Positions 6,124 to 9,369 of a DNA stretch of 9,369 bases are shown here, one piece after another; the stretch's first letter is position 1; each line of letters opens with the position of its first letter. Source of the DNA: an uncultured Oribacterium sp. (GTDB taxonomy: Bacteria; Bacillota; Clostridia; Lachnospirales; Lachnospiraceae); assembly GCA_900772695.1 (NCBI GenBank), contig CAAGRO010000062.1:1-9369 (forward strand), in the 5' to 3' direction. A program made the position numbers and the translations under genes. Under the pieces are notes generated by a model. That model saw only the letters and a list, made by a program, of their open reading frames with translations. It did not search any database and was not told the DNA's origin.

Positions 6124-7491
6124 TTATCGTGCGCCGACCGTCAGCTTATACTCGACTTCACTGTACTCGGAGCCGCGCTGGCGCTGCACCTTCACCCGGA
6201 TCTCGTCGCCGACCTCGAGCTCACCGAGCACCTTCCGGAACGTCGGCATGTCATCGATCTCGCTGTCGTCAATCATGGTGAGGACATCTCCGCTCTGGAT
6301 GCCTGCATTGAACGCCGGCGAATTCTTATCACACTCCTGGATATAGAGACCGGCCGGAAGCCCTGCGCTGGCCATCTCGGACGTCACCTCCTGCGCATGG
6401 AAGCCGAGGTACGGATAGGCAGTGCCGTTCGACAGCTTCTGGATCTGTGCCAGGAAATCCGTCGCGACGGCGATGCGATGATAGCCATCCACGGTATCCC
6501 CGAGGCGGCTGCTCACCCAGCCGATCAGCTCGCCCTTCGTATTCAGCACGAAGGCCCCGCTCTCCGGGCTCGCATGCAGATCCGCGATCATCGCAGCGAT
6601 ACTGCCGTCAATGTAGGACGTGTTATAGCTGATGGACGAAATCGTACCGGTCGTGCAGGACGGATAGCTGCCATCCGGCGCCCCGACCGCGAGGAGCAGG
6701 TCCCCACGCTGCAGGCGGCCTGCATTGCCGATGGTGATCGTCCGGAGCTCATGCCGGTCCTTCGCGCTGAGCGTGTGCTGGGCGACGGAAACCACCGCGA
6801 TCCCATCCGCCTGGTCCTGTGCCTTCAGCTGTGCTTCATAAGAGGAGCCGTTCACACTCACCGTGATCGCGTCGTTCTCCTTTATGATGTCCGCAGAGGT
6901 GAGCACCAGAAGCTCATCGCCGGTGCGCGCAATCAGGATGCCGGCGGCCTGTCGGCCGGACTCCACCTCCATGCCGAACATGTCGGTGCTGGTCACGCGG
7001 CTCTCGACCTCGACGAGGCTCTGCTCCGCCTGCTGCGCGACATGCTTGAGCGCCGCGTTCAGCTTCTCGTAATCCGCCACCGTGTACGCATAGTCTGCGA
7101 GCTCCTGCCGCACGACGTCCTCGACCGGACTCGTCTCCGGCGGAGCGCTCGTTTCCGCTGCCTGTGCCACCTCTGCGGCGGCCTGTCCGGCTTCCCCGGA
7201 TGCCCCTGCTGTGGCCTCCGCTTCGGATGGAACACTGCCCCCGGCTGTACTCTCCTCCGGAAGTGCGGCACCGCCCTCCGAGGCGGTCACCTCCGTTTCC
7301 AGGACGACGGCCTCGCTCTCCATCGGGTGCAGGCGCTCACGGATCGCCGGCTCCAGACCACCGAAAACAGCGGCGCTGACGGAACCAAACAGAAGTGCGG
7401 AAATCAGCACTCGTGCATAGTGCCGCGTGCGCTTCTTCCAGTCCTCCTTCCGACCTACGATATTCTCTTTGATAAAGTCTTTTTCTGCCAT
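6124..7491 (-). CDS. Membrane-anchored HtrA/DegP-like PDZ protein, probable pseudoprotease
   Basis: The 455-residue protein has the HtrA layout: a cytoplasmic N-terminus, one membrane segment (about 26-45), an Ala/Glu/Ser/Gly-rich extracellular linker (about 55-125), a trypsin-like domain (about 140-355) and a C-terminal PDZ domain (about 360-455, YLGFHAQEV, GLYIQECDKNSPAFNAGIQS, GDVL). In active HtrA the triad lies in TNNHV, DLAVLK and GNSGGP. Here the aligned segments are LTSADIIKEND (His position is Asp201), QADGIAVVSV (Asp position is Gly230, with Asp229 beside it) and SPESGAFVLNTKGELIGW (Ser311 kept, but flanking GN-GG changed to PE-GA). Proteolysis is therefore doubtful, and a binding or scaffold role at the cell surface is more likely (inference). 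There is no ribosome site before the ATG, and the -10 box lies 6 nt upstream, suggesting a leaderless mRNA. It is divergent from mutS2. Confidence 0.88.
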   Translation of the reverse strand: MAEKDFIKENIVGRKEDWKKRTRHYARVLISALLFGSVSAAVFGGLEPAIRERLHPMESEAVVLETEVTASEGGAALPEESTAGGSVPSEAEATAGASGEAGQAAAEVAQAAETSAPPETSPVEDVVRQELADYAYTVADYEKLNAALKHVAQQAEQSLVEVESRVTSTDMFGMEVESGRQAAGILIARTGDELLVLTSADIIKENDAITVSVNGSSYEAQLKAQDQADGIAVVSVAQHTLSAKDRHELRTITIGNAGRLQRGDLLLAVGAPDGSYPSCTTGTISSISYNTSYIDGSIAAMIADLHASPESGAFVLNTKGELIGWVSSRLGDTVDGYHRIAVATDFLAQIQKLSNGTAYPYLGFHAQEVTSEMASAGLPAGLYIQECDKNSPAFNAGIQSGDVLTMIDDSEIDDMPTFRKVLGELEVGDEIRVKVQRQRGSEYSEVEYKLTVGAR

Positions 7492-7497
7492 AGCACA

Positions 7498-7526
7498 ATT
7501 ATAACCATGAAGATATTTTCACGCAA
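7498..7526 (-). promoter_or_regulatory. Promoter of the htrA-like gene, predicted leaderless
   Basis: On the minus strand, TTGCGT (7526-7521) and a perfect TATAAT (7503-7498) are separated by 17 nt. The predicted transcription start falls at about 7491, the A of the start codon. No Shine-Dalgarno sequence is present upstream of the ATG. Confidence 0.7.
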
Positions 7527-7542
7527 GAAATTTGCCTTCATG

Positions 7543-7551
7543 TGCTATACT
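7543..7551 (+). promoter_or_regulatory. Extended -10 promoter of mutS2, predicted leaderless
   Basis: TG-C-TATACT (7543-7551) is a textbook extended -10 element, while a good -35 at 17 nt spacing is absent. The expected start is near 7558, directly at the mutS2 ATG (7559). Only GATAGG immediately abuts the start codon, too close to serve as a ribosome binding site. Confidence 0.6.
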
Positions 7552-7558
7552 GATAGGC

Positions 7559-9369
7559 ATGAACGAAAAAGTATTACACACACTCGAATTTAATAAGATC
7601 AAGGATCGCCTGATGGACTGTGCGAGCTCCCAGGAGGGACGTAAGCTCGTCCAGGCGCTGCTGCCATCGACGGATCTCGCAGAGATCGATCGAAACCTCG
7701 CGGAAACCGACGCGGCCATGCTCCGCATCGGTCTCTATGGCACGCTTTCGTTTTCCGGCGTGAAGGACGTCCGTGACAGCCTGAAACGGCTCGAGATCGC
7801 GGCCTCTCTTTCCGCGGCAGAGCTGCTCTCCATCAGTGGCGTGCTGACCGTCGCCGGCCGTGCGAAGGCCTATGCCCGCGACAGCGAGAAGACACCGGAG
7901 GCACCGAAGCCGGTACCGCGGGCGGTGCGTTTAAGCGCCCACTACACGAAGAACCAGCCGGATCCGGAGAAGCTCCGCGAGGAAACGGCAGACGATGCAC
8001 TGTCGCCGTACTTCCGTGACATCGAGCCGCTCTCTCCGGTCAATAAGGAAATCGTCCGCTGCATCCTCTCGGAGGATGAGATCGCCGACGATGCGAGTGC
8101 CGGTCTCTTCAGCGTACGTAAGAAAAAGCATGCCCTGGAGGAGCGCATCCACACGACGCTGAACGGCATCCTGAACGGCAGTCGTGCCCTGCTGCAGGAC
8201 GCGGTCATCACCATGCGCGATGGTCGCTACTGTCTCCCGGTGAAGGCGGAGTATAAGTCGAGCTTCCCGGGCATGGTCCACGACCAGAGTGCGACGGGAT
8301 CGACGCTCTTCATCGAGCCGATGAGCATCGTCAAGCTGAATAATGACATCCGTGAGCTCGAGGCCGACGAAAAGAAGGAGATCGAGAAGGTCCTGGACAC
8401 CCTGTCCGGCTCCCTGATGCCCTACACTGAACAGATTCGACAGGATATCGAGATCCTCGCGCACCTCGACTTCGTCTTCGCGAAGGCGAAGCTGGCGACC
8501 TCCATGCGGGCCACCCGTCCGGTGCTGAACGATCACTACTACATCAACATCCTGCAGGGCCGTCATCCGCTGATCGACCCGAAGAAGGTCGTGCCGATCA
8601 CGGTGTACCTCGGAAAGGAATTCGATCTTCTCGTCATCACGGGACCGAACACCGGTGGTAAGACCGTGTGCCTGAAGACCATCGGTCTCTTCCAGCTGAT
8701 GGGCCAGTCCGGTCTCTTCATCCCGGCGGCCGAGGGCTCGGAGCTCGGCGTGTTCGAGGAGATCTTCGCCGACATCGGTGACGAGCAGTCCATCGAGCAG
8801 AATCTGTCGACCTTCTCCGCGCACATGACGAACACCGTCCGTATCCTGAGCGAGGCCGACAGCCACAGTCTCTGTCTCTTCGACGAGCTCGGTGCCGGTA
8901 CCGATCCGACCGAGGGTGCGGCGCTCGCGATGGCGATTCTCAACTTCCTTCATAATATGAAGACACGGACCGTCGCGACCACCCACTACGCAGAGATCAA
9001 GGTCTATGCCCTCTCCACCGAGGGCGTCGAGAACGCGAGCTGCGAGTTCGATGTGAACACCCTGAGCCCGACCTATCGTCTGCTGATCGGTGTCCCTGGC
9101 AAGTCCAATGCATTCGCCATCTCACAGAAGCTGGGCCTGCCATCCTACATCATCGAGGATGCGAAGAGCCGCCTCGAGAACGAGGATGTCAAGTTCGAGG
9201 ATGTCATCGCGAGTCTCGAGGAGAGCCGCGTGACCGTCGAGCGGGAGCGTGAGGAGATCGCGCGCTATAAGGCAGAGATCGAGGAGTATAAGCGCCGTGC
9301 ACGGGAGAACTCCCGCGGCGTTGAGAAGGGCCGTGACAAGATCCTACAGAAGGCCCGCGAAGAGGCCGC
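7559..9369 (+). CDS. mutS2: MutS2 ATPase (C-terminus beyond window)
   Basis: MutS2 is a cytoplasmic MutS-family ATPase without the mismatch-recognition domain. In Firmicutes it is linked to suppressing recombination or resolving collided ribosomes. The first 603 codons are visible and the frame is open to the right edge; the family is usually near 780-790 residues. The start NEKVLHTLEFNKIKDRLMDC matches the family N-terminus and fixes the ATG. Core and clamp helices cover about 1-330. The ATPase domain carries Walker A GPNTGGKT (362-369), an ST-type loop around DEQSIEQNLSTFSAHM, Walker B LCLFDELGAGTDPTEGAAL (Asp442, Glu443) and the switch His in TTHYAE. From about 530 a charged coiled coil rich in Glu and Arg begins (EESRVTVERERE and onward). 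The remainder of the coil and the expected C-terminal Smr nuclease domain lie outside the window. The mRNA may be leaderless. Confidence 0.96.
   Translation, partial: MNEKVLHTLEFNKIKDRLMDCASSQEGRKLVQALLPSTDLAEIDRNLAETDAAMLRIGLYGTLSFSGVKDVRDSLKRLEIAASLSAAELLSISGVLTVAGRAKAYARDSEKTPEAPKPVPRAVRLSAHYTKNQPDPEKLREETADDALSPYFRDIEPLSPVNKEIVRCILSEDEIADDASAGLFSVRKKKHALEERIHTTLNGILNGSRALLQDAVITMRDGRYCLPVKAEYKSSFPGMVHDQSATGSTLFIEPMSIVKLNNDIRELEADEKKEIEKVLDTLSGSLMPYTEQIRQDIEILAHLDFVFAKAKLATSMRATRPVLNDHYYINILQGRHPLIDPKKVVPITVYLGKEFDLLVITGPNTGGKTVCLKTIGLFQLMGQSGLFIPAAEGSELGVFEEIFADIGDEQSIEQNLSTFSAHMTNTVRILSEADSHSLCLFDELGAGTDPTEGAALAMAILNFLHNMKTRTVATTHYAEIKVYALSTEGVENASCEFDVNTLSPTYRLLIGVPGKSNAFAISQKLGLPSYIIEDAKSRLENEDVKFEDVIASLEESRVTVEREREEIARYKAEIEEYKRRARENSRGVEKGRDKILQKAREEA

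Noticed and set aside
6112..7593. 493-codon open frame on the plus strand opposite the htrA-like gene
   Set aside because: The opposite strand encodes a coherent membrane-anchored PDZ protein with a good promoter. This frame has no domain and crosses the divergent promoter region.
7931..8986. 351-codon open frame on the minus strand inside mutS2
   Set aside because: It is antisense to conserved MutS2 motifs and shows no family similarity or start signals.

Overview
The window looks like a chromosomal segment from a moderately GC-rich Clostridia member, probably Lachnospiraceae-like. The grounds are the gene families (Firmicutes-type potABCD, a YhaM nuclease, MutS2), AAGGAG-type ribosome binding sites and TTGACA/TATAAT-type promoters. 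The genus cannot be named from sequence alone. Coding DNA is GC-rich, while the promoter regions are distinctly AT-rich.

Region 1 (1-4690, minus strand) is a polyamine-uptake locus. In transcription order it carries an XRE/cupin regulator, then the ATPase PotA, the permeases PotB and PotC, and the substrate-binding protein PotD, which is cut by the left window edge. The four transporter genes are tightly packed (a 14-nt gap, then 4-nt and 8-nt overlaps), so they are almost certainly one translationally coupled operon. Upstream of the regulator is a good promoter threaded with four copies of ACTAAACTTT (read on +) at 12, 22 and 34-nt steps, the layout of an autoregulatory operator. A rod-like hairpin of about 115 nt sits between regulator and potA. 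PotA has a duplicated TOBE-like C-terminus, and PotD has an Arg-rich N-terminal extension encoded by 21-bp repeats.

Region 2 (about 4691-6115, plus strand) holds a YhaM-type 3'-5' exoribonuclease gene behind a leader of about 135 nt with predicted stems, followed by a clear intrinsic terminator. Two near-identical direct repeats of about 30 bp bracket the gene.

Region 3 (6124-7491, minus) encodes a membrane-anchored HtrA/DegP-like protein with one PDZ domain. The His and Asp of the catalytic triad appear to be replaced, so it is probably a pseudoprotease. Region 4 (7559 to the right edge, plus) is the first 603 codons of mutS2. The 67-bp gap between these divergent genes has two opposing promoters whose -10 boxes lie only about 7 nt from the start codons, so both mRNAs may be leaderless.

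No mobile-element genes, tRNA, rRNA or CRISPR array was seen. The most unusual items are the hairpin, the phased operators, the PotA and PotD anomalies, the pseudo-HtrA and the double leaderless promoter region.
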